A DNA stretch of 64,000 bases from Rhizomys pruinosus. Lineage: Eukaryota; Chordata; Mammalia; Rodentia; Spalacidae. Shown piece after piece: positions 30,991 to 38,850 of the stretch; the stretch's first letter is position 1; the number at the start of each line of letters is the position of its first letter. Below the pieces are notes generated by a model. That model was not told the DNA's origin and ran no database searches. It saw nothing but the letters and a program-made list of their open reading frames with translations. Both the position numbers and the translations under genes were made by a program. Location of the stretch: positions 356,173 through 420,172 of the forward strand of contig VZQC01006256.1 in assembly GCA_009823505.1 (NCBI GenBank), in the 5' to 3' direction.

Positions 30991-31385
30991 CTCAAGGAAG
31001 GAGCCGAGGGAGGGAGAGAAAGACACAGGCACAGAAAGGAGAGAAAAAGAAAATGGCGCAGAGACTAAGTCCCGACCATCGACAAGGCGACTTTCCCGGG
31101 AAGAATCCAGGCGAAAAAAGGCAGCCCGAGGCCTGGCGACGGGCGACGCCGGGTCTCCGTTGCCCCCTCTTGGGAAGGCCGTGATTTGGGGGTGCTGGGA
31201 CCCCGGGAAAGGGGGTCCAGAGGCGGCCCGATGGGAACAATGGGGCCGGTGAGAGAGGAGCCGGGACTTAGTCTCTGGGACGCCATGTCTGTCCTCTGCC
31301 GGGCTCCGGCCCGGCGCGGCGCGGCGCGGGGGAGGAGGCCGGCGGCGACGTGGGGACATCCGGGCGGGGCGGGGGGCACACTCAC

Positions 31386-31410
31386 CATTCAATCGGAAAT
31401 CCGCTTCGAT
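31386..31410 (-). CDS. Top1: Top1 coding exon 2 (25-nt microexon)
   Basis: On the minus strand a pyrimidine tract ending TTCTTTTCTCAG precedes ATCGAAGCGG, and the exon ends AATG before the donor GTGAGT. It encodes IEADFRLN plus the first base of an Asp codon, residues 12-20 of topoisomerase I. At 25 nt it is a microexon, and skipping it would shift the frame. It lies 311 nt downstream of exon 1 in the same CpG island. The 1-nt overhang joins exon 3 to give GAT (Asp20). Confidence 0.95.
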
Positions 31411-31721
31411 CTGAGAAAAGAAAAGGAGGGAAGATGAAACAACGGGCACACGAACCCTAGGTCGGCTCGCGGCCGGGGGCTGGGCCCACCCTGCGCCCCG
31501 GAACCCGGCGCCCCGCGAACGGCCTCCCCGGGGCTGCCACCCCCTAAAGTCCAACTTGGAGCCCCCACCCACCCCCGGGCTAGCGAGCCGAGCTGTTCCG
31601 GTGGGCCGCCCCTGGCCGGGGACTCGGGCCTGTCAAAGCAGCCGAGCCGGGGCGGTGGGAGCGCCGGGGTCAGCGCAGGGCCGGGGCGGGAGGCGGCGTG
31701 GCCCGGGCGGGCTGCCCGTAC
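31411..31721 (-). other. Top1: Top1 intron 1 (311 nt)
   Basis: A short GC-rich intron within the CpG island, with donor GTACGG and acceptor TTTTCTCAG. It contains no repeats. It separates two very short coding exons. Confidence 0.92.
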
Positions 31722-31754
31722 CTGGGAATCGTTGTGGAGATGGTCCCCGCTCAT
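31722..31754 (-). CDS. Top1: Top1 coding exon 1
   Basis: The minus strand reads ATG at 31754-31752 and encodes MSGDHLHNDSQ, then a donor beginning GTACGG at 31721. This is the exact N-terminus I know for mammalian DNA topoisomerase I. The exon ends in phase 0 (11 complete codons). The ATG lies in a CpG island in GC-rich context (CCGACATGAG). Human TOP1 also begins with a coding exon this short. No in-frame upstream ATG was followed; the start rests on family identity. Confidence 0.96.
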
Positions 31755-31985
31755 GTCGGCCGGCGAGAGAGCGCGGCGGGCTAGAAGGCAATCGCGGGGG
31801 AGACGCGGACAATCCGGGCGGCCTGCGCGGGCGGCCTGGGCTCCCCGGAAGCTCGAGTAAACGGCGACAGCCGACGCGGGTCCGAGATGCCCGGAGCAGC
31901 TGAGGAGGCGGCGGTGCTGACAGACTGCCGGGCGGGCGGACAGGGAGAACAGACCCCAGCAGTTGTGTAACAGCCTAAGTTCGCA
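31755..31985 (-). other. Top1: Top1 5' untranslated region (inferred extent)
   Basis: This is GC-rich sequence between the ATG and the cluster of promoter motifs near 31997-32039. The transcription start is not visible. I place it about 230 nt upstream of the ATG from the position of the TTTAAAA and NRF1-like motifs, which agrees with the 5' UTR length of a few hundred nt I associate with mammalian TOP1. No intron is apparent. Confidence 0.5.
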
Positions 31986-31996
31986 TTTCGCCTCAC

Positions 31997-32008
31997 TGCG
32001 CCTGCGCG
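31997..32008 (+). promoter_or_regulatory. NRF1-like site
   Basis: TGCGCCTGCGCG matches the NRF1 palindrome YGCGCAYGCGCR at 11 of 12 positions. It lies about 245 nt upstream of the Top1 ATG, near the inferred start of transcription. NRF1 sites of this kind are common at CpG-island core promoters; binding is inferred. Confidence 0.55.
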
Positions 32009-32013
32009 GCCGC

Positions 32014-32020
32014 TTTTAAA
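32014..32020 (-). promoter_or_regulatory. TATA-like AT-rich element
   Basis: The minus strand reads TTTAAAA inside GC-rich sequence, just upstream of the inferred transcription start. It is a weak TATA resemblance and may be incidental. Confidence 0.3.
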
Positions 32021-32031
32021 TGGAACGTCGG

Positions 32032-32039
32032 CGACGTCA
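32032..32039 (-). promoter_or_regulatory. CRE/ATF-like site
   Basis: The minus strand reads TGACGTCG, 7 of 8 positions of the CRE palindrome, about 280 nt upstream of the ATG. A CREB/ATF site is reported in the human TOP1 promoter as I recall, which supports function by homology; occupancy here is inferred. Confidence 0.55.
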
Positions 32040-32116
32040 GAGCTCGCAGAAAGGGGCAGAGGGTTGCAGCGGGTCTCTTCTAGGTCCCAGAGGCAGAGCC
32101 GGCTTTGCATCGCAAG

Positions 32117-32126
32117 CCCCGCCCCC
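32117..32126 (+). promoter_or_regulatory. Sp1/GC box
   Basis: CCCCGCCCCC (GGGGGCGGGG on the coding strand) is a good GC box in the upstream promoter, as expected of a TATA-poor housekeeping gene. Confidence 0.5.
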
Positions 32127-32146
32127 GGCCTACGCGCATTCCTCTC

Positions 32147-32154
32147 ATTTGCAT
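32147..32154 (+). promoter_or_regulatory. Octamer site
   Basis: ATTTGCAT is a perfect POU/octamer motif within the CpG island, 21 nt from the GC box. An octamer element is among the sites I recall for the human TOP1 promoter. Confidence 0.5.
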
Positions 32155-32292
32155 ACGGAACCGGCTCCTCCCACTCCTCCTACCCCCAGCCGACTTCAGC
32201 GGTGCTGCCAGCTCGTGTTCTCGAAACCCAGACCCTCGGGTTAGGCTGTGCGCAGGCGCCTCGTGGACGCCGCCTCCGAGCCACCGAACGGC

Positions 32293-32298
32293 CACGTG
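32293..32298. promoter_or_regulatory. E-box CACGTG
   Basis: A perfect CACGTG in the context GCCACGTGGTGG, the extended form favoured by USF/Myc-family factors. It lies about 540 nt upstream of the ATG. Confidence 0.45.
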
Positions 32299-32320
32299 GT
32301 GGGCCTTTAAAGGCCGCGGC

Positions 32321-32330
32321 GGGACTCTCC
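32321..32330 (+). promoter_or_regulatory. NF-kappaB-like site
   Basis: GGGACTCTCC matches GGGRNNYYCC at all positions, 23 nt from the E-box. A kappaB site is among those I recall for the human TOP1 promoter; function here is inferred. Confidence 0.45.
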
Positions 32331-32552
32331 TGGGCCAGACCGGGATCCCGTATCCCTTTTTCATATCTCCTGAGCAGGAGAAGCAAGACCTGCAAATGCC
32401 CTGGCGGCTGGCATCGATTTTAGATCGCTCAGCCGCATCTCTTAGATGCCAGCGCACCCCTAAGGTGTTTATCTGGAGGAGTCTCCTCCCAGCCTTTGTC
32501 CAGACCTCCAACTTCTGAGTTACTTCACACTCATTTCTTTAAGAATTATTTC

Positions 32553-32802
32553 GGGGCTGGAGAGATAGCCTAGCGGTTAAGAGCACCGATGCTCTTGCAG
32601 AGGACCCGGGTTCAATCCCCAGCACCCACATGGCGGCTAAGAACCGTCTGTAACTCCAACTCCAGGAGAACTCCAGTTCCAGGGGAGTCCGAGACCCTCT
32701 TCTGACCTCCGCGGCATTGCACGACACGGGTGCACAGACCTGCATGCAGACAATACATTCATACACATATGAAAATAAATAATAAAAAAAATTTTTTTTT
32801 AA
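32553..32802 (+). mobile_element. B2/B3 SINE, young, with target-site duplication
   Basis: Full length, long body form. AAGAATTATTTC lies at 32541-32552 and 32803-32814. It is the first SINE upstream of the Top1 promoter. Confidence 0.95.
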
Positions 32803-32816
32803 AAGAATTATTTCAA

Positions 32817-33055
32817 GGGCTGGAGAGATGGCCTAGCAGTTAAGAGCGCCGACCGCTCTTACAGAGGACCCGGGTTCGATCCCCAGCACCCACATGGCGG
32901 CCGAGAACCGTCTGAAACTCCAATTCCAGGAGAACTCCAGTTCCAGGAGAATCCCCTCTTCTGACCTCCGCGGCATTGAACGACACGGGTGCACAAACTT
33001 GCATGCAGACAGTACATTCATACGCATACAGAAATAAATAAAAATTAAAAAAAGA
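32817..33055 (+). mobile_element. B2/B3 SINE, young, second hit in the same target
   Basis: Full length except for a ~9-nt loss in the body. GAATTATTTCAA lies at 32805-32816 and 33056-33067, overlapping the duplication of the previous element. Confidence 0.95.
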
Positions 33056-33074
33056 GAATTATTTCAAAATCTCA

Positions 33075-33205
33075 CTGGGATTGATGGCGCATGCCTTTAA
33101 TCCCAGCACTCTGGAAGCAGAGGCAGGCGAATCTCTCTGTGAGTCCCAGGCCAGCTGGTGCTACAGGGAGACCCTGTTTCAAAAACAAACAAAAAAAGAA
33201 ATGAA
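33075..33205 (+). mobile_element. B1 SINE
   Basis: GGGATTGATGGCGCATGCCT to CTGTTTCAAAAACAAAC. Confidence 0.88.
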
Positions 33206-33494
33206 AAAGAATCAAACCATCCCCACGCCCCTTCCCCAGGCCTCTTTTCCACCTGCAGATCATTTGCGAGCCACAAAGGATCTTCCTTTATAACCATTAA
33301 CACAGTTGTTAGGTTATTCATAGGGTGACTGGTAATTGAACAGATCTTCCTTATAGAATGCAAGATCCGTCAGGGTGAGGACTTGTCTCCTTGCCCAACG
33401 CTCAGTCCCCTGGACTCCAGCAAAAGAGGTCCCCAGTCACCAAGCGAATGCAGGCAGTAAAGTGGGACTGGGAGTCCACGCTTAGAAGGCAACC

Positions 33495-33576
33495 CACTCC
33501 AAGTCTGAATTCCGCTATTATTACCTGTGCGGCCTCACACATTTTAACCCCGGAACCTCGATTTCTTCATCTGAAC
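33495..33576 (+). mobile_element. MIR SINE fragment
   Basis: TCTGAATTCCGCTATTATTA, a GTGCGGCCTCACACATTTTA segment and CGATTTCTTCATCTGAACAA follow the MIR core. Confidence 0.7.
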
Positions 33577-33588
33577 AAGATTATCCAG

Positions 33589-33806
33589 CCAGGCGTGGTG
33601 GCACACACCTTTAATCCCAGTACTTGGGAGGAAAAGGCAGGCAGATCTCTGAGTGCAAAGCTAGCCTGGTCTACACAGTGAGTTCCAGAACAGCTGGGAC
33701 TTGAGGGAGACCCTGTCTCAAAAAAAAGTCTAAATTTTATTAAGAAATCTTGTATGAAATGCACTCAATAAAAACAAACAAACAAACAAACAAATAAATA
33801 AATGAA
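33589..33806 (+). mobile_element. B1 SINE with an extra 3' segment
   Basis: A complete B1 (to about 33727) is followed by ~45 nt of non-B1 sequence (TCTAAATTTTATTAAGAAAT...) and a (CAAA)n tail, all inside one perfect 12-bp duplication AAGATTATCCAG (33577-33588, 33807-33818). Confidence 0.88.
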
Positions 33807-33824
33807 AAGATTATCCAGAACAGA

Positions 33825-33945
33825 CAGCTCTTATTCCAGAGCATGTAGCTAGGAAGTAATGTAGCTAGTAAGTAGCAAGTCTTGAACTAAAACTCAGGTC
33901 TGCCTGATTGCAAAGCTATGCTTTTTCTCAGCAGCCATCTGCCAG
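33825..33945 (-). mobile_element. MIR SINE
   Basis: GTAGCTAGTAAGTAGCAAGT and ACTCAGGTCTGCCTGATTGC are antisense MIR landmarks. Confidence 0.7.
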
Positions 33946-33966
33946 AATCTATTTTGCTTGGTTCTT

Positions 33967-34201
33967 TTTTTAATTTAATTTAATTTTATTTATTTTTGTA
34001 TGTGTATGAATGCACTGTCTGCATGCAGGTCTGTGCACCCGTGTCGTGAAATGCCGCGGAGGTCAGCAGAAGGCGTCGGATTCCCCTGGAAGTGGAGCTA
34101 AAGACGGTTCTCAGCCACCATGTGGGGGTGCTGGGGACTGAACCCCGGTCCTCTGAAAGAGCAGTCGGCGCTCTTAACCGCCAGGTGACCTCTCCAGCCC
34201 C
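33967..34201 (-). mobile_element. B2/B3 SINE
   Basis: Full-length antisense copy directly joined to the antisense B1 at 34202. Confidence 0.93.
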
Positions 34202-34349
34202 TTTTGGTCTTTTCGAGACAGGGTCTCCCTGTAGACCCAGCTGTCCTGGAACTCACTCTGTAGACCAGGCTACCCTTGAACTCACAAAGATCTGCCTGCC
34301 TCTGCCTCCCAAGTGCTAGGATTAAAGGCGTGCGCCACCACGCCCGGCA
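34202..34349 (-). mobile_element. B1 SINE
   Basis: A complete antisense B1. With the preceding SINE it sits between TGCTTGGTTCTT (33955-33966) and TGCTTAATTCTT (34350-34361). Confidence 0.93.
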
Positions 34350-34361
34350 TGCTTAATTCTT

Positions 34362-34995
34362 AATGTCTGTCCTCATACCTTCCCATTTCAGAAGCAATCT
34401 CAGACCAGCAGGTGAGGCACCTGGCTCCCACCTGCCTGTTGCACTTAGGCCAAGATATTCTGCCTTCAAGAAATAATGGTGCCGGCTTCCCCTGCTTTAC
34501 GTTCCAACCCCTAGTGACTAGGGAAAATCCGTGTTTCCTTTCCAGGTCCCTCCTAGGAAGACTAGGTAGGCATGGAAACAATACAGGCCCCAGAATGGAG
34601 GATGAAGGGTGGGGCAGCAGACAGAACCATAGAACTGTCATCTGGTCACAGGCTGAACTTCTCTGCCTACATATGTGGCTGGCAGTGACCTGAGATTACC
34701 TGGCTTACCCAAACTCACATTGGTAGCTACTCTGTGACTCTTCCAACCCATGACCCCACAATAGGTCAGTACTTCAGAGGATTTCCGGTAATGCATGGAC
34801 AAACTTCTAAATTTTAACTATTAGCATCTATTTCAGTGTACATGAGAAAAGAAAAACATTTAACTACCATATCAAACCCATGGACATAACTGGGTTAAAG
34901 CTTTAAAAAAAGTTAGATGCTTGATTTAAATAAAGCAATCCAGGAAGGTCAAAGGTAGATATATAAGATTTGGGAAATACTGCTTTAAGTCATGA
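34362..34995. other. Intergenic unique sequence
   Basis: Nothing recognised. Overlapping ~93-codon open frames on both strands appear to be chance. Confidence 0.5.
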
Positions 34996-35006
34996 CTGTT
35001 CTCACT

Positions 35007-35266
35007 TTTTTTTAATGATTTTTTAAAAGATTTTTTAAAATTTTTTTTAAATTTTTATTTATTTTTTATGTGTATGAATGTACTATCTGCATGTAGGTTT
35101 GTGCACCCATGTCATGCAGTGCCGAGGAGGTCAGAAGAGGTTGTTGGATTCCCCTGGAACTGGAGTTAACGATGGTTCTCAGCCACCATGTGGGTGCTGG
35201 GGATCGAACCTTGGTCCTCTGCAAGAATAGTTGGTGCTCTTAACCACTAGGCCATCTCTCCAGCCC
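35007..35266 (-). mobile_element. B2/B3 SINE with target-site duplication
   Basis: Antisense, T-rich tail. CTGTTCTCACT lies at 34996-35006 and 35267-35277. Confidence 0.95.
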
Positions 35267-35312
35267 CTGTTCTCACTCTTGGACCATTTTATCCCCTATA
35301 AAAACTACTAGG

Positions 35313-35620
35313 AGCTGGGCTTGTTGGCATACACCTTTTTTTTCTTTTTGTCTTTTCGAGACAGGGTCTCCCTGTAGACCCAGCTGTCCTGGAACTCACT
35401 CTGTAGACCAGGCTGGCCTTGAACTCACAAAGATCTGCCTGCCTCTGCCTCCCAAGTGCTAGGATTAAAGGCGTGCGCCACCACGCCAGCAGGCACACAC
35501 CTTTAATCCTAGTACTCGGGAGGCAGAGGCAGGGGATCTCTGTGAGTTCAAGGCCAGTCTGGTCTACATAGTGAGTTCCAGGCCAGCTGGGGCTACAGGG
35601 AAATCCTGTCTCAAAAAGAC
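35313..35620 (+). mobile_element. B1 SINE split by an antisense B1
   Basis: The head GAGCTGGGCTTGTTGGCATA and the body from 35491 (AGGCACACACCTTTAATCCT) belong to one sense B1. Confidence 0.88.
35340..35490 (-). mobile_element. B1 SINE nested in a B1
   Basis: A young antisense B1. GGCATACACCTTT / GGCACACACCTTT on its sides is the duplicated target inside the host B1. Confidence 0.92.
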
Positions 35621-35621
35621 C

Positions 35622-36356
35622 AAAAAATAACTAGCAGATGAAAGTTGATGGTGTAAGCCTGTCCGCAAAGTATGCCTTGTGAACGGTGGATGATTTATAG
35701 TTACTCATCAAAAGAAGAGTGACACATACATCATTTTGAGGTAAAGTTAAACAGGTCTTTTCCCAGAGGACTGCTCAGAGTCTTCAATATGCTAATATCT
35801 GCATGATTCTAAAAAAAGAGACAGAAGGGAGCAATGGCTGCAAAATATGTTAATACTAGAAACTTTTAAAGGGAAAGAATCCCACCCCCCCACCCCTGCC
35901 TTCTTGAGGCTTGGGCTCCTTTTGAATCAATGGACTCAGGACACTGGATTTCCATGGTTACTGAAGATTCAGTCCACACGTTTGCTTCAGACTCTTTGGT
36001 GCTTAGTTTTATTCAACCCGGCCCAACTTTTGTCTCCCAGAATTAGACATCTGTAACTGTTGTCTGAACAACTTCTGCTTTTCAAGGACTTTTTTCCCAG
36101 ATACACAGGGTTCTAGAGGAACCATATACACAGCCACAAATATGCTTGTCTTCCTCTGTGACAGCTGTAGGATATAAATTGAGTCACTCAGATTGAATTC
36201 CCTGAGACTTTACAACTGAGAATGCTTGCAATTTAAATCTATAGTATGTAAATTAAGGAGCTGCTCTGGGCAACAATTTTGGCCTAGAAGCCCAGAGAAA
36301 GCTGGGAGAGGAAAAAGGGTAGAGGTGGACAGGGAAAGGTTAAGAGAGAATGACAA
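35622..36356. other. Intergenic unique sequence
   Basis: Nothing recognised. Confidence 0.5.
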
Positions 36357-36357
36357 T

Positions 36358-36500
36358 GGCCTGGTGCGGTGAGGCACACCTTTAATCACAGCACTTGGGA
36401 GGCAGAGGCAGATGGATCTCTGTGAGTTCAAGGCCAGCCTGGTCTACAGGACAGCTGGGGCTACAGGGAGACCCTGTCTCAAAAAGACCAAAAAACCAAA
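36358..36500 (+). mobile_element. B1 SINE
   Basis: GGCCTGGTGCGGTGAGGCAC to an A/C-rich tail, with a ~14-nt deletion in the 3' half. Confidence 0.9.
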
Positions 36501-36737
36501 AAAAGGAGAGAGTGACAAGACCTTGATGAGATTCAGGACCCTGGATTCTTTTGTGATACCCTTAAATAAATTGCCTCCCTTGCTTCCCTGACCTGTGATG
36601 GGTCACAGTGACTAAGAACTCTGATAACCTCAGCCTATGCTTGAACCAGGGAACTCAAGGCCTTGGCTCTGCTTTGGGGCTCCATCTCTGGAACTTCATT
36701 CATATCCTAGCACCTAGATGCTACTGTTCTTGGCACT

Positions 36738-36862
36738 TTTTTTTTTTTTTTTGAGGCAGGGTCTCCCAGCTGGCCTGGAACTTGGTCTGTAGACTCACAG
36801 AAATCCATCTGCTTCTGTCTCCCAAATTCTAGGATTAAAGGCATTCACCACCACACCAGGCT
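36738..36862 (-). mobile_element. B1 SINE, internally deleted
   Basis: Antisense B1 lacking part of the central segment, ending CACCACACCAGGC. Confidence 0.88.
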
Positions 36863-36877
36863 CTTACTTTGATTTTT

Positions 36878-37068
36878 TTTTTTTTTATGTGTATTGTACT
36901 GTCTGAATGTAAGTTGGTGCACCCGTGTCTGTGGAGGTCAGAAGAGGGTGTCCGATTCCCCCAGAACTTAAAGATGGTTCTTAGCCGCCATGTGGGTGCT
37001 GGGAATCGAACCCAGGTCCTCTGCAAGAGCAGTCGGTGCTCTTAATCGCTGAGCCATCTCTCCAGCCC
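36878..37068 (-). mobile_element. B2/B3 SINE with target-site duplication
   Basis: A perfect 15-bp CTTACTTTGATTTTT lies at 36863-36877 and 37069-37083. Confidence 0.95.
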
Positions 37069-37087
37069 CTTACTTTGATTTTTAAAA

Positions 37088-37222
37088 AGTGTTGTGAGAT
37101 AGGATCTTGTATAACCTAGGCTGGCCTTGAATTTAATATATATCTTAGGCAAGTCTTGAACTCCTGATGCTCTGCCCTGAGCCTCCCAAGTACTGGGTTT
37201 CTTGATCTGTGCCACCAGGCAC
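37088..37222 (-). mobile_element. Old B1 SINE
   Basis: AGATAGGATCTTGTATAACC to GTGCCACCAGGCAC, with an extra AT-rich insertion. Confidence 0.6.
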
Positions 37223-37349
37223 AGCCCTCTTACCATTTTGACATTAAGGTGCTAGTTTATACTCAGCTTTGCCAGTTCTCTGACAATAGTGGTTTTTAGT
37301 AGTTCCCCTACCCATGATGCCTTGCCAAAGGATATACTTGATCTTTTAA

Positions 37350-37556
37350 AAATATATATATTTGTGTATATGAGTGCATTTCCTGCATGTGTGTAAGTGC
37401 CTCTGTAGTGCAGTGGCCTTGGAGGTCAGGAGACGATGTCAGATCCCCTGGAACTGGAGTCCCAAACATTGTTAGCCACCATGTGAATGCTAGGTAAAAC
37501 CCAGGTCCTTTGCAAAAGCAGCCAGTACTCTTATCTGCTAAACCCCCTACTGCCCT
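37350..37556 (-). mobile_element. Old B2/B3 SINE
   Basis: Antisense, diverged: TGAGTGCATTTCCTGCATGT to CTTATCTGCTAAACCCC. Confidence 0.8.
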
Positions 37557-37668
37557 TTTAGGACTTGAATACTCTCAGAAAAGAAACCTTGATGCCCCAT
37601 GGAGAAGATCCAGCCTAGTGCATCCCAGTAGCAGTCAGAATCATCCTATTGCCTGCTAAGCATACAAC

Positions 37669-37732
37669 CTGGTCTACAGAGTGAATTCCAGGTCAGCTGG
37701 GGCTATAGGGAGACTCTGTTTAAAAAAAAAAA
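37669..37732 (+). mobile_element. B1 SINE, 5'-truncated
   Basis: Starts at CCTGGTCTACAGAGTGAATT and ends in poly(A); only the last ~60 nt. Confidence 0.85.
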
Positions 37733-37742
37733 AAAAGATAAG

Positions 37743-37959
37743 AGATGGCTCAGCAGTTAAGAGCACTGGCTGTTCTTGTAGCAGACCCAGTTTGGTTCCC
37801 AGCACCCACACGATGGCTAACAACCCTCTGCAACTCCAGTTCCAGGGGATCCAATGCCTTCTTCTCTCCTCCAGGGGCACTTAAAGACGCAAGTGCACTT
37901 ACATACATGCAGGCATAACACTCATACTCTTAAAATTTAAAAATTAAATAACATTTATA
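37743..37959 (+). mobile_element. B2/B3 SINE, slightly 5'-truncated
   Basis: Lacks the first ~10 nt (starts AGATGGCTCAGCAG). AAAAGATAAG lies on both sides (37733-37742, 37960-37969). Confidence 0.9.
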
Positions 37960-37977
37960 AAAAGATAAGCAAACACT

Positions 37978-38200
37978 GGGCTGGAGAGATGACTTAGCAG
38001 TTAAGAACACAGGCTGTTCTTGCAGAGGCCCCAGGTTCAATTCCTGGCACCCACATGATGGCTGAAAAAACTTCTGAAACTCCAGTTCCAGGGGATTGGA
38101 CGTCCTTTTCTGACCTCCACCAGCATTGCACTACATGGGTACAAATACCTATACGCAGGCAATACACTCATATAAGTAAAATAAAAATAGCCAAAAAAAA
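37978..38200 (+). mobile_element. B2/B3 SINE
   Basis: Full length, ending in poly(A). Confidence 0.92.
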
Positions 38201-38209
38201 AAAAAAAAA

Positions 38210-38362
38210 GCTAGGCGTAGTGGCGCATGCCTTTCGTCCCAGCACTCTGGAGGCAGAGGCAGGCAGAGCTCTATGAATTCAAGGCCAGCCTGGTCTACAT
38301 ATCAAGTTCCAGGACAGCCAGAGCTACAGGGAGACCCTGTCTCAAAAAGACCAAATAAAAAA
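38210..38362 (+). mobile_element. B1 SINE
   Basis: Complete; starts right after the preceding poly(A). Confidence 0.92.
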
Positions 38363-38372
38363 TTAATTAATT

Positions 38373-38625
38373 GGGGCTGGAGAGATGGCCTAGCAGTTAA
38401 GAGCGCAGAGATGGCCTAGCGGTTAAGAGCGCCAACTGTTCTTGCAGAGGACCCAGGTTCTATTCCCAGCACCCACATGGCAGCTGAGAACCATCTTTAA
38501 CTCCAGCTCCAGGGGAATCTGACACCCTCTTCTGACCTCCGTGGCATTGCATGACACTTGCACCAACCTACATGCAGACAGTACACTCATACACATAAAA
38601 AAATTTTTTTTAATTTAAAAAAAGA
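38373..38625 (+). mobile_element. B2/B3 SINE with duplicated box A region
   Basis: The head AGAGATGGCCTAGCAGTTAA...GAGCGC is repeated (second copy from 38408 reads AGAGATGGCCTAGCGGTTAA) before the normal box B and body. Confidence 0.92.
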
Positions 38626-38675
38626 AAGCTCCTTTTAAAAAAAATAATAATTAATTAAAAAAACAAAAGATAAGC

Positions 38676-38812
38676 CATCCAGACATGGCAGAACATGCCT
38701 TTAATCTTAGCACTCTGGAGGCAGAGGCAGGCAGAAGGTGAAGAGTTCAAGGCCAGCCTGGTCTACAGAGTGAGCTCCAGGACAACTGGGATTAAAGGGA
38801 GACCCTATCTCA
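38676..38812 (+). mobile_element. B1 SINE
   Basis: CCAGACATGGCAGAACATGC to CCCTATCTCAAACA, then an (AAAC)n tail. Confidence 0.9.
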
Positions 38813-38850
38813 AACAAACAAACAAACAAACACAAAATAAACAAACACAA
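38811..38850. repeat. (AAAC)n
   Basis: Tail-derived tetranucleotide run. Confidence 0.9.

Larger units (their letters stand above)
1995..31385 (-). other. Top1: Top1 intron 2 (29.4 kb)
   Basis: A GTGAGT donor at 31385 and a TTGCAG acceptor at 1995 bound the intron; its phase is 1. It carries dozens of SINEs, an old L1, and a U6 pseudogene in the same orientation as the gene. The first few kilobases after the donor are repeat-poor, and the distal 20 kb is repeat-rich. Confidence 0.93.
1..31985 (-). other. Top1: Top1 gene, 5' portion (exons 1-3 with introns)
   Basis: Three exons with matching phases and consensus splice sites read on the minus strand as the N-terminus of DNA topoisomerase I, the nuclear type IB enzyme that nicks one DNA strand through a 3'-phosphotyrosine and relaxes supercoils ahead of polymerases. 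The catalytic core, linker and C-terminal tyrosine domain lie beyond the left edge. The exon pattern (33-nt coding exon 1, 25-nt exon 2, 103-nt exon 3, short intron 1, very long intron 2) is what I know of mammalian TOP1. The right boundary (transcription start) is inferred from promoter motifs, not seen. Confidence 0.93.
31060..32450. promoter_or_regulatory. Top1: CpG island promoter of Top1
   Basis: Dense CG dinucleotides and high GC content run from within intron 2 across exons 2 and 1 to about 700 nt upstream of the ATG. No SINE has inserted between about 30.0 and 32.55 kb. This is a typical housekeeping promoter. Open reading frames in this region on both strands are a by-product of GC richness. 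Confidence 0.9.

Noticed and set aside
30848..32518. Many overlapping 70-206-codon frames on both strands over the CpG island
   Set aside because: GC-rich DNA has few stop codons. The longest (minus, 30952-31572) runs through Top1 exon 2 and its introns. Only the spliced Top1 frame has family support.
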